64,000 bases of DNA from Verrucomicrobiota bacterium (GTDB lineage Bacteria; Verrucomicrobiota; Verrucomicrobiia; Limisphaerales; UBA1319), in the NCBI GenBank assembly GCA_022709905.1, contig JAKLHY010000006.1, forward strand, positions 124,001 through 188,000, written 5' to 3'. The notes beneath the pieces are model-generated. The model saw only the letters and a program-made list of their open reading frames with translations, had not been told where the DNA came from and made no database searches. Within the stretch, counting starts at the first letter, position 1. The number at the start of each line of letters is the position of its first letter. Of this stretch, positions 55,418 through 64,000 are shown piece after piece. The position numbers were made by a program, and so were the translations under genes.

Positions 55418-55796
55418 GGTCAAAGGTTCTGGTCTCTGGTTTTTGACATTCTGCCGCCTTACGCGAAAAAAGGAAATCGTATTTTGTTCGCATTTCAAAG
55501 GACAGGTCATTTGTCCGCAAATGATTCGTGCCTCTAAGAGCTTGTTTGAAAATTACAGGGGGTGCTGCGGCGAGGGATTTTGACCTCCTTTCGCCCGACA
55601 ACAGGCAAAGGCGGGCTCACTCCCAGTTAAAGGGCCCCTTTTATGGACATTTCCCAGAATGACGATCGCTGTCGCCGTTCAGTTCGTAAATGCCACTAAT
55701 CCAACCTTCATCATCCAGCCTCGAATTTGCCCGGATCGAGATGGGACCTTAAATTTGAATCTTGGATTCGGGGTGGCTTTTCGGGTAATATTCAGG

Positions 55797-55816
55797 TGTA
55801 TTAATCCACTAATACA
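55797..55816. promoter_or_regulatory. Palindromic operator candidate upstream of the kinase-sigma pair
   Basis: A perfect 7-bp inverted repeat, TGTATTA-N6-TAATACA, 70 bases before the kinase start. The rest of the 480-base gene-free stretch (55407-55886) shows no gene. The AT-rich arms could overlap a -10 box. The regulator is unknown. Confidence 0.4.
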
Positions 55817-55886
55817 TTAGCGTTACGGCAAGGGGTTATGAATCAGACCACTCAGGGCTTGCCAAACCAATAAGCGTCCGCATGCC

Positions 55887-58800
55887 ATGTCAGACTCGAG
55901 CCAATCCTGTCCGCGGTGCGGGTCCAAGTTGGGCGCTCCAGGTTTACGCGGCCTTTGTCCATCCTGCGTCATGCAGGCGTGTCTGACGCCTGATGACGAG
56001 GAACTGAGTTCGGATGCTACTCTCGATCGAGATTGGCTGGCGAAATTCCACATCCAACCGCCTCTTGAAGGCAATGAGACCCCACGGGGTTTTGGCGATT
56101 ATGAGTTCCTGGGCGAGATCGGGCGCGGGGGCATGGGAGTGATCTTCAAGGCGCGTCAGCGCCGCCTGAACCGGAACGTGGCGGTAAAAGTGATCCTCGC
56201 GGGGCCTCTGGCTTCGGCGGATTTTGTGCAACGATTTCAAATCGAGGCGCAGACAGCCGCGTGTCTGAATCATCCGCATATCGTGCCGATTTATGAGGTC
56301 GGCCAACACCAAGGCCAACACTTCTACAGCATGCGGCTGGTGGAAGGCCCCAACCTGGCCCATATGCTCAAGCAGAAGGGATCCCTGCCCCAGAAGGAAG
56401 CGGCCCGGCTGGTGGCGACTGTAGCCCGGGCCGTCCACTACGCCCATCAGCGAGGCGTGCTGCATCGCGACCTGAAACCGGCGAACATCCTGCTCGACGC
56501 TGAGGGCCAGCCGCATGTGACCGACTTTGGCCTGGCCAAGCTGCTGTTCGATCCTCGCGGCCTGACCTTGACCCATGCGACCCTGGGCACACCTAATTAC
56601 ATGGCGCCTGAACAAGCGGCAGGGCATACCCGGGACGCGACGTTGTCGGCAGACATTTACAGCCTGGGCGCCATCCTCTGGGAAGTCCTGACGGGCGAGA
56701 AGCTCTTCGACGCGCCGACCACCGCCGCAACGATCCATCAGGTGCTGGAAAAAGAACCACCGCGACCGTCGATGCGAAACCCTGATGTCCCCCGAGATCT
56801 GGATACCATTTGTCTTAAGTGCCTGAACAAGGATCCCCAGAAACGGTATGCTTCCGCGTTGGAACTGGCGGAGGAATTGAAGAGGTGGCTTAGGGACGAA
56901 CCAATCCGCGCGCGCCGGGCAAGCGTCGTGGAACGGAGCTGGCGGTGGTGCCGGCGAAAACCCGCCCTGGCGAGTCTGACCGGGGCCTTGGTTCTAATCC
57001 TGGTGGCTGGATCGTTGACAGCAGCCTGGCGGATTAGAATGGTGCGCCAGCAGGAGAACTACTACACGAGCATTGCGCTGGCTGATAAATACATTCGGGA
57101 TGGGATCATAGATCAAGCGCTGACCCAGTTGGTCCAGTGCCCGTCCCGGTTCCGGCATTGGGAATGGGGTTGGCTGCTCAACCAGTGTCATCAGGAGATC
57201 CTAAGCCTGTCGGCTTACTCGAACCGCCCGAGCACCTATCAGCCATTATCGGCCTTTCTGGGATTGGCTTTTAGTCCCGATAACACGCGACTGGTCACTC
57301 ACGGAACGGATGGGCGCTTTCAGGTTTGGGATCCGGCCGACGGCCATTTAGTGTGGGTGTTCGGGGATGCAACCAATCCGGTAACGAGTTGGGCCTTCAG
57401 CCCGGATGGTCAGCAACTTGCCCTGGGCATGACCAACGGCGTCTTGCGCCTACGGGATATGCCGGCGCTCGCGCGCCAACCAGTCACCAACCAACCAGCA
57501 TCCAGCCGTCAACAGAGCGTGTTCGCGACTGGAGCAAAACCGTTCCGAGGTGAAGCCTTCAAAGAAATGGCTGCCCCAGTGATTCATCTGGCCTACAGCG
57601 CTGATGGCCAACGCCTCGCCGCAGCCACCGGAGATCGGGGAGTGGAAGTCTGGGAAACGTCATCCGGCCATGAGCTGTTTGGCTTGACCAATCTCTCCGA
57701 GGAGATCCAAGCCCTCCAATTCACGCCTGATGGTCAGCAACTCATCCTCAAGTCACAGGATGTCATTCGGTTTTGGGACATTGAGAAGCGCGCCGAGCTG
57801 CCCCCATTCCAAAAAGGACTGCCTGAATATCGGGCGTTATTTATCGATCCATCCGGCCAGCACCTCGCGACGATTGACAGCCGGAACCAGGTGGCGCTCT
57901 GGTCGGGAGGCCGTCAGACGCATGAGCTGGGCGCCGTCAAAGCGGCTCAGCCCGTCATTTATCGACGAGTTTTTTTCAGTCCGGATGGGCGCTTTCTCTG
58001 CACTGCGGGCGAACAGGGCACGGCCCGTGTTTACCAAGCAGACACCGGCGAGGAACTCTTCGCTTTACCGCAACGCATCCAGCAGGCGGTTTTTAGTCCG
58101 GATAGCCGACGATTGGTGGCACTCAGCAGCGAGCGAATCGCGACGGTTTGGGACTTGGCGAAGCGAGAAGAATCACACACCTTGCGCGGCCATCTCGTGA
58201 TGATCGAGCGCGCCGCCTTTAGCCCGGACGGACGCCGGATCGCAACGGCCAGTCCTGATGGCTGGGTGAAGATCTGGAGTGCCACGGCTGGGCGCGAAGT
58301 GCTCTGGGTCGGCAGCTGCGTTTGGGGGCCCGCGTTCAGTCCTGACGGCAGGTATGTGTCTCTAGCGGGTTTTGGTTATCCTTTGAAGATTTGGGACACT
58401 ACCAATGGACAGGAAGTCCTGACCTTTTCCTCGCGCCTTCATGCTGCGTTAATGGCGGTTTTCAGTGCCGATGGTCAGCGTGTCATTTCGGTGGGGAATG
58501 AGAAATTCGCGAGGGTATGGGATGCCAAAACAGGCACTTTGGTTAGGACGCTCCGCGGACCTACGAACGCCTTATTCTCGGTCGCCGTCAGTCCAGATGA
58601 TCGCTGGATCGCCGCCGGTGACTTGGGTGGCAATATCACCATCTGGGAGGCCAATTCGGTACAAGCGCACACCATCGTTGCGCACACCAACAGGTCGCCT
58701 TATGGGGTGGTTGAGCTTCACTTTGACCGAACGAGTTCCCGGCTCGTGAGTGGTGCCGTGAGTGAAGCCCCCAAAGTCTGGGAGGTCAAAACGGGTAAAT

Positions 58801-60017
58801 GCCTGCTCACTCTCAAGGAGGCATCCCTTGGTGTAGGATCAGCCCTGTTTAGCACGGATGGCCGGCAGATCATTGCCTCCTGCATCGATAAAAAGCTCCG
58901 CATTTGGGACGCGACCTCGGGTCGCTTGAGGCATTGTTGGCCTGTCCGGGCGCAGGCCGGAGTGCCAATGGGCATTAGTCCGGATGGCCGGCGCCTGGCG
59001 GTGCCTATATCGGATTACGCCGGGTTTGGCTACGATGAGGGCGTGACCGAGATTTGGGACCTCAAGGATGGACGTCCGCTGCTGGAGCTGCGGGGCCATC
59101 GCGAAAGTTTGAATGCCGCAAACTTTAGTCCTGATGGCCGCCGGCTTTTGACCGTCTCGTTTGATTTCAAGGCGCGGATTTGGGAAACCTTTCCCTGGCT
59201 GGAAACCGATTATCCCGGTTCCAGAAAACTGGATTTTAAGGAACGAGTCAGGGGCTACGCAACCAACTACTGGCGCCAGCGGCTGAATGCGGAGGCATTG
59301 AGGGTGCAGCCGGTTGTGTCAAAGGATGCAGACGCCGCATTCTGGCCGCCCCGTGATCCTCAGACCGATCCCAAGTTAATCGACTTGACACCGCACTACA
59401 CAGGGGTGCTTCAGACCATCTTCTTTCAGCAAGACTATCCTGATTTCGATGATGATCTCCGGGCCTTGCCTGTCGGTGTTCATCGGTTTGGCGGCACGCC
59501 GTTCGATGTGCGTGGGGTCGTTTTACTGCGGAAACTCGAATCAAGAGACGGTTTCTTCCAGACCGCCATGTGGGACCGATACCCGCGTGAAATCACCAGT
59601 ATCCGGATCCGATGCGGGTTCAGCCGGCTCCACGTTTTGCATGGCGCGTGTCGATGGGCCAGCCTCCAGGATGGAACCCCCATTGGCAGTTACATCTGGC
59701 ACTACGTCGACGGCAGCACGAACGAGGTGAAGGTGGTTTATGGCCGGGATGTGCGTGAATGGTGGCGGGGCGGCAAATCCCCTTGTCACCAGGGAGACCC
59801 TCAAGATGAGATGAAGCGCCTTCCCGAAGACAGCGTTAATCCGGGGAAGGTCGTCTGGGTTGGCGCCAATCCGGTTACGGAGAAGTATGGCGCCACGCTG
59901 CGTCTTTATCAGAGCACTTACGAGAATCCGCATCCGGACCTGGAAGTAAACAGCATCGACTTTGTCTCTGCCATGAGCTCGGCTGCGCCGTTTCTCATCG
60001 CCATGACTGTGGAATGA
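55887..60017 (+). CDS. Ser/Thr protein kinase with zinc ribbon, membrane helix and WD40 propellers
   Basis: 1376 residues. N-terminal zinc-ribbon-like CPRCGSKLG...CPSC (about 8-30). Kinase about 70-340: EIGRGGMGVIFKA (P-loop), Lys in VAVKVI, HRDLKPANILL, DFGLAK and GTPNYMAPEQ. One membrane helix at about 365-382 (LASLTGALVLILVAGSLTAAW). About 450-1105: two propellers' worth of WD40-like repeats (FSPDGRRIATASPDGWVKIWS and similar). The last 220 residues (YPDFDDDLRALPVGVHRFGGTPFDVRGVVLL, ending AAPFLIAMTVE) are a beta-rich domain seen in other secreted proteins of this phylum. A Hanks-type kinase signalling across the membrane, followed 7 bases later by an ECF-like sigma factor. Confidence 0.9.
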   Translation: MSDSSQSCPRCGSKLGAPGLRGLCPSCVMQACLTPDDEELSSDATLDRDWLAKFHIQPPLEGNETPRGFGDYEFLGEIGRGGMGVIFKARQRRLNRNVAVKVILAGPLASADFVQRFQIEAQTAACLNHPHIVPIYEVGQHQGQHFYSMRLVEGPNLAHMLKQKGSLPQKEAARLVATVARAVHYAHQRGVLHRDLKPANILLDAEGQPHVTDFGLAKLLFDPRGLTLTHATLGTPNYMAPEQAAGHTRDATLSADIYSLGAILWEVLTGEKLFDAPTTAATIHQVLEKEPPRPSMRNPDVPRDLDTICLKCLNKDPQKRYASALELAEELKRWLRDEPIRARRASVVERSWRWCRRKPALASLTGALVLILVAGSLTAAWRIRMVRQQENYYTSIALADKYIRDGIIDQALTQLVQCPSRFRHWEWGWLLNQCHQEILSLSAYSNRPSTYQPLSAFLGLAFSPDNTRLVTHGTDGRFQVWDPADGHLVWVFGDATNPVTSWAFSPDGQQLALGMTNGVLRLRDMPALARQPVTNQPASSRQQSVFATGAKPFRGEAFKEMAAPVIHLAYSADGQRLAAATGDRGVEVWETSSGHELFGLTNLSEEIQALQFTPDGQQLILKSQDVIRFWDIEKRAELPPFQKGLPEYRALFIDPSGQHLATIDSRNQVALWSGGRQTHELGAVKAAQPVIYRRVFFSPDGRFLCTAGEQGTARVYQADTGEELFALPQRIQQAVFSPDSRRLVALSSERIATVWDLAKREESHTLRGHLVMIERAAFSPDGRRIATASPDGWVKIWSATAGREVLWVGSCVWGPAFSPDGRYVSLAGFGYPLKIWDTTNGQEVLTFSSRLHAALMAVFSADGQRVISVGNEKFARVWDAKTGTLVRTLRGPTNALFSVAVSPDDRWIAAGDLGGNITIWEANSVQAHTIVAHTNRSPYGVVELHFDRTSSRLVSGAVSEAPKVWEVKTGKCLLTLKEASLGVGSALFSTDGRQIIASCIDKKLRIWDATSGRLRHCWPVRAQAGVPMGISPDGRRLAVPISDYAGFGYDEGVTEIWDLKDGRPLLELRGHRESLNAANFSPDGRRLLTVSFDFKARIWETFPWLETDYPGSRKLDFKERVRGYATNYWRQRLNAEALRVQPVVSKDADAAFWPPRDPQTDPKLIDLTPHYTGVLQTIFFQQDYPDFDDDLRALPVGVHRFGGTPFDVRGVVLLRKLESRDGFFQTAMWDRYPREITSIRIRCGFSRLHVLHGACRWASLQDGTPIGSYIWHYVDGSTNEVKVVYGRDVREWWRGGKSPCHQGDPQDEMKRLPEDSVNPGKVVWVGANPVTEKYGATLRLYQSTYENPHPDLEVNSIDFVSAMSSAAPFLIAMTVE

Positions 60018-60024
60018 ACCTCGA

Positions 60025-60756
60025 ATGAACCAAGACTCCAAATTCACCGGCTCGTTCCCAACAACGCACTGGAGTGTGGTGCTGGCGGCGGGACATCCGA
60101 GTTCGCCTAATGCCGAGGCCGCGCTGGCTGAGCTGTGCCGTCTATACTGGCCCCCGCTTTACGTGTTTGCGCGCCGGCTGGGTCATGCGCCTGAGGACGC
60201 CCAGGACTTGACCCAAGGATTTTTCGAGCACCTTCTCAGGGTCCAACTCACCGCCAAGGCCGATGCCGCCAAGGGAAAGTTCCGATCATTCCTCTTGGGC
60301 GCCTTCAAACGATTCATAGGCTCCGAAGAAGCGCGGACCCGAGCCCAAAAACGGGGTGGGGGCAAAATGCTGATCTCCTGCGACGTTCCCCAGGCCGAAA
60401 TGCGTTTCTTATCGGAATCCATGACCCATCTCAGCCCGGAGGTGCTTTTCGACCGTTATTGGGCTTTGTCGATGTTCGAGGAGACGCTTCGGTTGCTCGA
60501 GACCGAGTTCAGGCAGTTCGGTCGGGCCCCGCTTTTCGACCAACTTCATCCCTTCCTTCAGGGCGAGGCCAATGGATTGACCTACGCCGATGCCGCCCGC
60601 AACCTCGGAACCACCGAAGGTACCATCAGAGTGACCGTCAGCCGAATGCGGCAGCGTTACCGCGAACTCCTGCGCTCCGTTTTGGCCATGACCCTCGACA
60701 GTCCGCACGAGGTGGACGACGAACTGGAACATCTGCGGGCCGCGTTGAGGGCTTAA
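60025..60756 (+). CDS. ECF-like RNA polymerase sigma factor paired with the kinase
   Basis: 243 residues. Sigma2-like region: LAELCRLYWPPLYVFARRLGHAPEDAQDLTQGFFEHLL. Sigma4 helix-turn-helix: GLTYADAARNLGTTEGTIRVTVSRMRQRYRELLR. The N-terminal FPTTHWSVVLAAG and the extra roughly 70 residues between regions mark the kinase-linked ECF-like group of PVC bacteria. No anti-sigma gene is adjacent. The kinase gene 7 bases upstream makes phosphorylation of this sigma (or its partner) the likely switch; a Thr/Ser target cannot be identified. Confidence 0.87.
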   Translation: MNQDSKFTGSFPTTHWSVVLAAGHPSSPNAEAALAELCRLYWPPLYVFARRLGHAPEDAQDLTQGFFEHLLRVQLTAKADAAKGKFRSFLLGAFKRFIGSEEARTRAQKRGGGKMLISCDVPQAEMRFLSESMTHLSPEVLFDRYWALSMFEETLRLLETEFRQFGRAPLFDQLHPFLQGEANGLTYADAARNLGTTEGTIRVTVSRMRQRYRELLRSVLAMTLDSPHEVDDELEHLRAALRA

Positions 60757-60913
60757 GATTCCGAAAATCCTTGTTAACCTCTCGGTGACAATTGTTGGCT
60801 CCCAGGCACAGATGCCAACATCCTTTACCAAGGTTAGGCAGGGGCCCATTGCAGCCAATAAAAACATGTGTCTCTCTATCCTCGGAACTCCTGAGCCCAA
60901 GGAAGAAGCCTGA

Positions 60914-60992
60914 TCTCACACAGAGGCACCGAGAGCACAGAGATAGGTTTTTTTCTGAAAAATCTCCGTGAACTCCGTGTCTCGGTGTGAGA
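60914..60992. repeat. Imperfect inverted repeat of CACAGAG/CTCCGTG type
   Basis: The left arm (60914-60945) and right arm (60963-60992) are imperfect reverse complements starting TCTCACAC and ending GTGTGAGA, with a T-rich loop. Such elements are frequent in intergenic DNA of several soil and aquatic bacteria. The remainder of 60757-61213 contains no gene I can support. Confidence 0.6.
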
Positions 60993-61213
60993 AATCGGTG
61001 TCAGGAAAATTCATAGGTGGTTTCATTTTGGGGTGTGAAATCAGGAGTTCTGAGACTGGAGCTGTCCCGGGGGATCTCCGGATTGGAATTGAAGGCGCAC
61101 GGAACGCCTGGAATCTCTTGTCAACTCCTGCGAGCCTCCCGCTTGCCAGGTCCGATGTCGAAATGTCGAAACCGGCGCTTGACTTGAGAAACCGTCATTT
61201 GCAGCATGCGTGC

Positions 61214-64000
61214 ATGAGGAAGTGGGAAAAGCAATTCTCCTTTGCCTGTACTCACGTCAAGAGGATATTTCCTTCCATCCAGGGGCGAAGCGGTCCGTTC
61301 GTTCTCCTGTTTCTGCTTGCCGTTTGCTCCGGCACGGAGGCGAGGGATTACGATCCGGATTCGTGGCGCCGGGCGTTGGAGGCGGACTGGGTGCTGCGGG
61401 AGACGCTCCTGGCCGCCACCAATCGTCCCGCGCGAATATCTCCGGAAAGCGACGCCGCCGGTGGTTGCGATGGCATCAAGAACGGTCGCTGGGGTTTTCA
61501 CACCGCCAGCGCGGTGAGACCCTGGTGGCAGGTGGATTTGGGCAGCACTCAAGCGATTGCCCGGGTGGTAATTTGGAACCGGTGTGACGCGGAGTCGGCG
61601 GCGGCGCGGACCACCAATCTTAACCTGCTATTCTCCCTGGATGCCAAAAACTGGATCACCGTGTATGAACATCCGGGCACGGCGTTTTATGGTTTCAAAG
61701 ACAAGAAACCGTTGGAGGTAAACTCGAACGGCCAGAGGGCACGCTTTGTGCGGATCGAATTGCCTGGCCAGAGTCACCTGCATCTGGACGAAGTCGAGGT
61801 ATTCAGCTCTTCGAGCGCGACGAACAACCTGGCCAGGCATCGTCCCGCCAACCAATCGGGCGTGTCCCAATGGTCAGTCGACCACAGCCCGCCGCCCTTG
61901 CCGGACTGGAAGCAGTGTTTGCAGAAGGTGCTGGCGCACTCGCTCGAGTTGGGCCGCGAGTGGTTGCAGGCGGGCCTGGATGTGGAACCATTGATGGCCG
62001 AGGCGCGCCAATTGTCGGACCGGATCATCCATGCCCCGGCCGATAGCGACTGGAAATCCCTGTATCTTGCGGGGCGGTGCCTTCACCGCAAGCTGGTGTT
62101 GGCGAATCCATTGCTGGATTTTGACACCATTCTCTTCACCAAGCGGGTGCCATCCAGTTTCAACCACATGTCGGACCAGTATTATGGCTGGTGGTCGGAG
62201 CCGGGCGGAGGACTGTATCTATTGCGAAATTTCCGCGGGGACCATCCGACAACCGAGTGCATATCCGGGGCATTCAAAGAGGCCGGGAGTTTTCTGCGGC
62301 CCACGTTATCCTACGATGGCGAAAAAGTGCTTTTTGCCTGGTCTCGTTTCTATCCCGGGCTGGCTGCCTTAACCAATAAACTCGACAAGTCAAACGTGCC
62401 CGAGAACGCCTTCTACCATGTTTTTGAAATGAACCTCGACGGGTCCGGCGTCCGCCAGCTGACCCATGGCAAATACGATGATTTTGACGCCCGTTATCTT
62501 CCCGATGGCCGGATCGTGTTCCTGTCGACACGGCGCGGGCAATTCGTCCAAGTCGGCCGGGAGAGTGCCAGTCGGACAATGGTTCAATCGGATCTTCCTG
62601 ACATCTATGTGCGTTGTGGAGGCGGGCCCGAGCGACCGGTTGCGGTTTACACCCTGCACACCATGAACGCGGACGGCTCGGATTTAAATGCGATCTCGCC
62701 TTTTGAGATGTTCGAGTGGACACCGGAGGTCGCCCAGGACGGCAGCATTCTGTATTCCCGCTGGGACTACGTCGATCGCGACAACATGCCGTACATGGGG
62801 CTTTGGGCCATCAATCCCGATGGGACCAACGCGCGACTGATTTACAAGAACTACACCCGGCGCCCTCATTGCACGTTCGAGCCTCGAAGTGTTCCCAACT
62901 CACGCAAGATTGTGTTCACCGGTTCAGCGCATCACGCGCATACGATGGGCAGCCTGGCGCTGTTGGATCCGGCGGTGTCGAACGAAGGCGACCAACCGTT
63001 GACACGACTAACCCCGGAGGTGCCGTTTCCGGAAATCGAAGGCTGGCCAACCAGCTATTATACGAGCCCTTATCCGTTGTCCGAACGCTTTTACCTGGTC
63101 GCCTGGAGCAACGAAGGCGCGGAAGTGCCTGGGCCCGAAGGCTGGGATCGTTGGCACGCCGTCCGCCGCTTGCCCAACGGCATGGGACTCTACTTTTTTG
63201 ACGCCACCTTTGGACCAGAGATGATCTACCGCGATCCGGAAATCTCGTCCCAGGAACTGCAACCAGTTCGGCCGCGTGTCAGGCCACCGGTGCGGGCAAC
63301 AAACGTGGCATCAGATTCGGCCGAGGGTTCATTCATACTATTGGATGTCTACGACGGTTTGGCCGGAGTGAATCGAGGAACGATCAAGGCCCTGCGTTTG
63401 GTGGCGATTCCGCCGAAGACCCATCCGACCATGAACTTTCCGAACATGGGACTTACGGCGGATGATCCGGGCAAGTGCGTTCTCGGGACCGTGCCGGTGG
63501 AAAATGACGGTTCGGCATACTTCCGGGCGCCAGCGGGCGTAATCCTGTTCTTTCAGGCCTTGGACGACCAGGGAATGGCCGTTCAGACCATGCGCAGTGC
63601 GACTCATGTGCAATCGGGCCAGACGCTCAGCTGTATTGGCTGCCACGAGCCAAGGCAGAAAGCTCCACCCACCCAGGCCGTTATGGCCGTGCGTCGCGCG
63701 CCGTCCCAGATTCGGGTAGGGCCACCCGGAAGTTGGCCGCTGCGATTCGATCAGTTGGTTCAGCCCGTGCTGGATCGGCACTGCGCGGAATGTCATCGTC
63801 CCGGGGCGGCAAATCCGATGGCGGCAAAGATTAATCTCGCACCCATGGCGGCTTATGAAACCCTGGTTGGCTTTGGCAAGCCAAGCCTGCGTGAATCGGT
63901 GAAGCGGGCATACACCGAAGGCCGTTCACGCCCAGGGGTTGCATCGGCGCGCGATAGCGCACTGCTGGCCTGCCTCCGGCAGCATCCGGACCATCGGAAT
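61214..64000 (+). CDS. Secreted discoidin-HZS-alpha-like protein with two CxxCH haem motifs (3' truncated by window)
   Basis: Open from the ATG at 61214 through the window end (929 codons, no stop). Signal peptide about residues 29-44 (PFVLLFLLAVCSGTEA). About 70-195 is an F5/8-type C (discoidin) domain (WWQVDLGSTQAIARVVIWN, RFVRIELPG...LDEVEVF). About 300-690 is a beta-propeller with PD40/TolB-like blades (MNLDGSGVRQLTHGKYDDFDARYLPDG, RIVFLSTRR). The region LRLVAIPPKTHPTMNFPNMG resembles the hydrazine-synthase alpha family as annotated in non-anammox bacteria. Two c-type haem sites follow: CIGCH at 807-811 and CAECH at 857-861. Predicted periplasmic or surface multidomain cytochrome; the reaction is unknown, and true hydrazine synthesis is unlikely without the partner subunits. 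Confidence 0.85.
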   Translation, partial: MRKWEKQFSFACTHVKRIFPSIQGRSGPFVLLFLLAVCSGTEARDYDPDSWRRALEADWVLRETLLAATNRPARISPESDAAGGCDGIKNGRWGFHTASAVRPWWQVDLGSTQAIARVVIWNRCDAESAAARTTNLNLLFSLDAKNWITVYEHPGTAFYGFKDKKPLEVNSNGQRARFVRIELPGQSHLHLDEVEVFSSSSATNNLARHRPANQSGVSQWSVDHSPPPLPDWKQCLQKVLAHSLELGREWLQAGLDVEPLMAEARQLSDRIIHAPADSDWKSLYLAGRCLHRKLVLANPLLDFDTILFTKRVPSSFNHMSDQYYGWWSEPGGGLYLLRNFRGDHPTTECISGAFKEAGSFLRPTLSYDGEKVLFAWSRFYPGLAALTNKLDKSNVPENAFYHVFEMNLDGSGVRQLTHGKYDDFDARYLPDGRIVFLSTRRGQFVQVGRESASRTMVQSDLPDIYVRCGGGPERPVAVYTLHTMNADGSDLNAISPFEMFEWTPEVAQDGSILYSRWDYVDRDNMPYMGLWAINPDGTNARLIYKNYTRRPHCTFEPRSVPNSRKIVFTGSAHHAHTMGSLALLDPAVSNEGDQPLTRLTPEVPFPEIEGWPTSYYTSPYPLSERFYLVAWSNEGAEVPGPEGWDRWHAVRRLPNGMGLYFFDATFGPEMIYRDPEISSQELQPVRPRVRPPVRATNVASDSAEGSFILLDVYDGLAGVNRGTIKALRLVAIPPKTHPTMNFPNMGLTADDPGKCVLGTVPVENDGSAYFRAPAGVILFFQALDDQGMAVQTMRSATHVQSGQTLSCIGCHEPRQKAPPTQAVMAVRRAPSQIRVGPPGSWPLRFDQLVQPVLDRHCAECHRPGAANPMAAKINLAPMAAYETLVGFGKPSLRESVKRAYTEGRSRPGVASARDSALLACLRQHPDHRN

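Noticed and set aside
55797..55816. The palindrome as a terminator of an upstream gene
   Set aside because: No gene on either strand ends there and no T-tract follows; operator is the better reading.
61214..64000. Reading the last gene as evidence of an anammox organism
   Set aside because: Only an alpha-like multidomain protein is present, with discoidin fused; no beta/gamma subunits or other anammox genes occur, and related proteins are known outside anammox bacteria.
1..64000. CRISPR arrays, tRNA or rRNA genes, complete insertion sequences, phage genes
   Set aside because: Looked for regular spaced repeats, tRNA T-loop patterns, transposases with terminal repeats and structural phage genes; none found.

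Overview
The window is about 64 kb of moderately GC-rich bacterial chromosome with no rRNA, tRNA, CRISPR array or intact insertion sequence that I can see. Gene content points to Verrucomicrobiota (or a close PVC relative). The signs are a DUF1559-like prepilin-type protein, two Tat-signal Gfo/Idh/MocA oxidoreductases plus Tat-signal aldo/keto reductase and DegT-type proteins, a Ser/Thr kinase-WD40 protein followed by an ECF-like sigma factor, very large secreted Ig/RCC1/Calx-beta and CBM/malectin proteins ending in a short '(F)FRV/FYRV' tail, and a protein related to the hydrazine-synthase alpha family with two CxxCH motifs. This is inference from family distribution; no marker gene is present.

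Layout. 1-9 kb: the end of a hybrid histidine kinase, an FG-GAP repeat protein, an NCS1 permease, a possible small structured RNA between two terminators, a lipobox-bearing isoaspartate methyltransferase with a small partner, and a DUF3516-type helicase. 9-15 kb: one 1887-residue secreted mosaic protein. 15-37 kb: an osmoadaptation island. A minus-strand block encodes a GH13_18 sugar phosphorylase, an ABC-permease fossil, an orphan TRAP small permease and a glucosyl-3-phosphoglycerate synthase-like enzyme. A divergent three-gene plus-strand operon with ATGA overlaps encodes GT4, HAD and GT4. After a GT1-like enzyme comes a long minus-strand array (36.9 to 23.9 kb): two small membrane proteins, fused trehalose-6-P synthase/phosphatase, fused trehalose synthase/maltokinase, a ClC exchanger, a fused CPA2 antiporter-KtrB protein, KtrA and a Na+/H+ antiporter. 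37-46 kb: an SGNH-TPR protein, two Tat-exported oxidoreductases and modABC. 46-56 kb: a large secreted carbohydrate-binding protein, a truncated relative, an M24 peptidase, exported AKR and DegT proteins and a pseudopilin-like protein. 56-64 kb: the kinase-sigma pair and a partial secreted diheme protein that runs off the window.

The central story is osmotic and ionic adaptation. The same 20 kb carries enzymes for at least two organic osmolytes (glucosylglycerate or mannosylglucosylglycerate, and trehalose), their apparent recycling or conversion enzymes, and K+, H+, Na+ and Cl- transport. A short dispersed element, able to form a hairpin, occurs upstream of both the gpgS-like gene and the array containing otsAB. 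The most unusual proteins are the antiporter-KtrB fusion, a maltokinase domain with a changed metal-binding Asp, and the gpgS-linked DctQ with no DctM.
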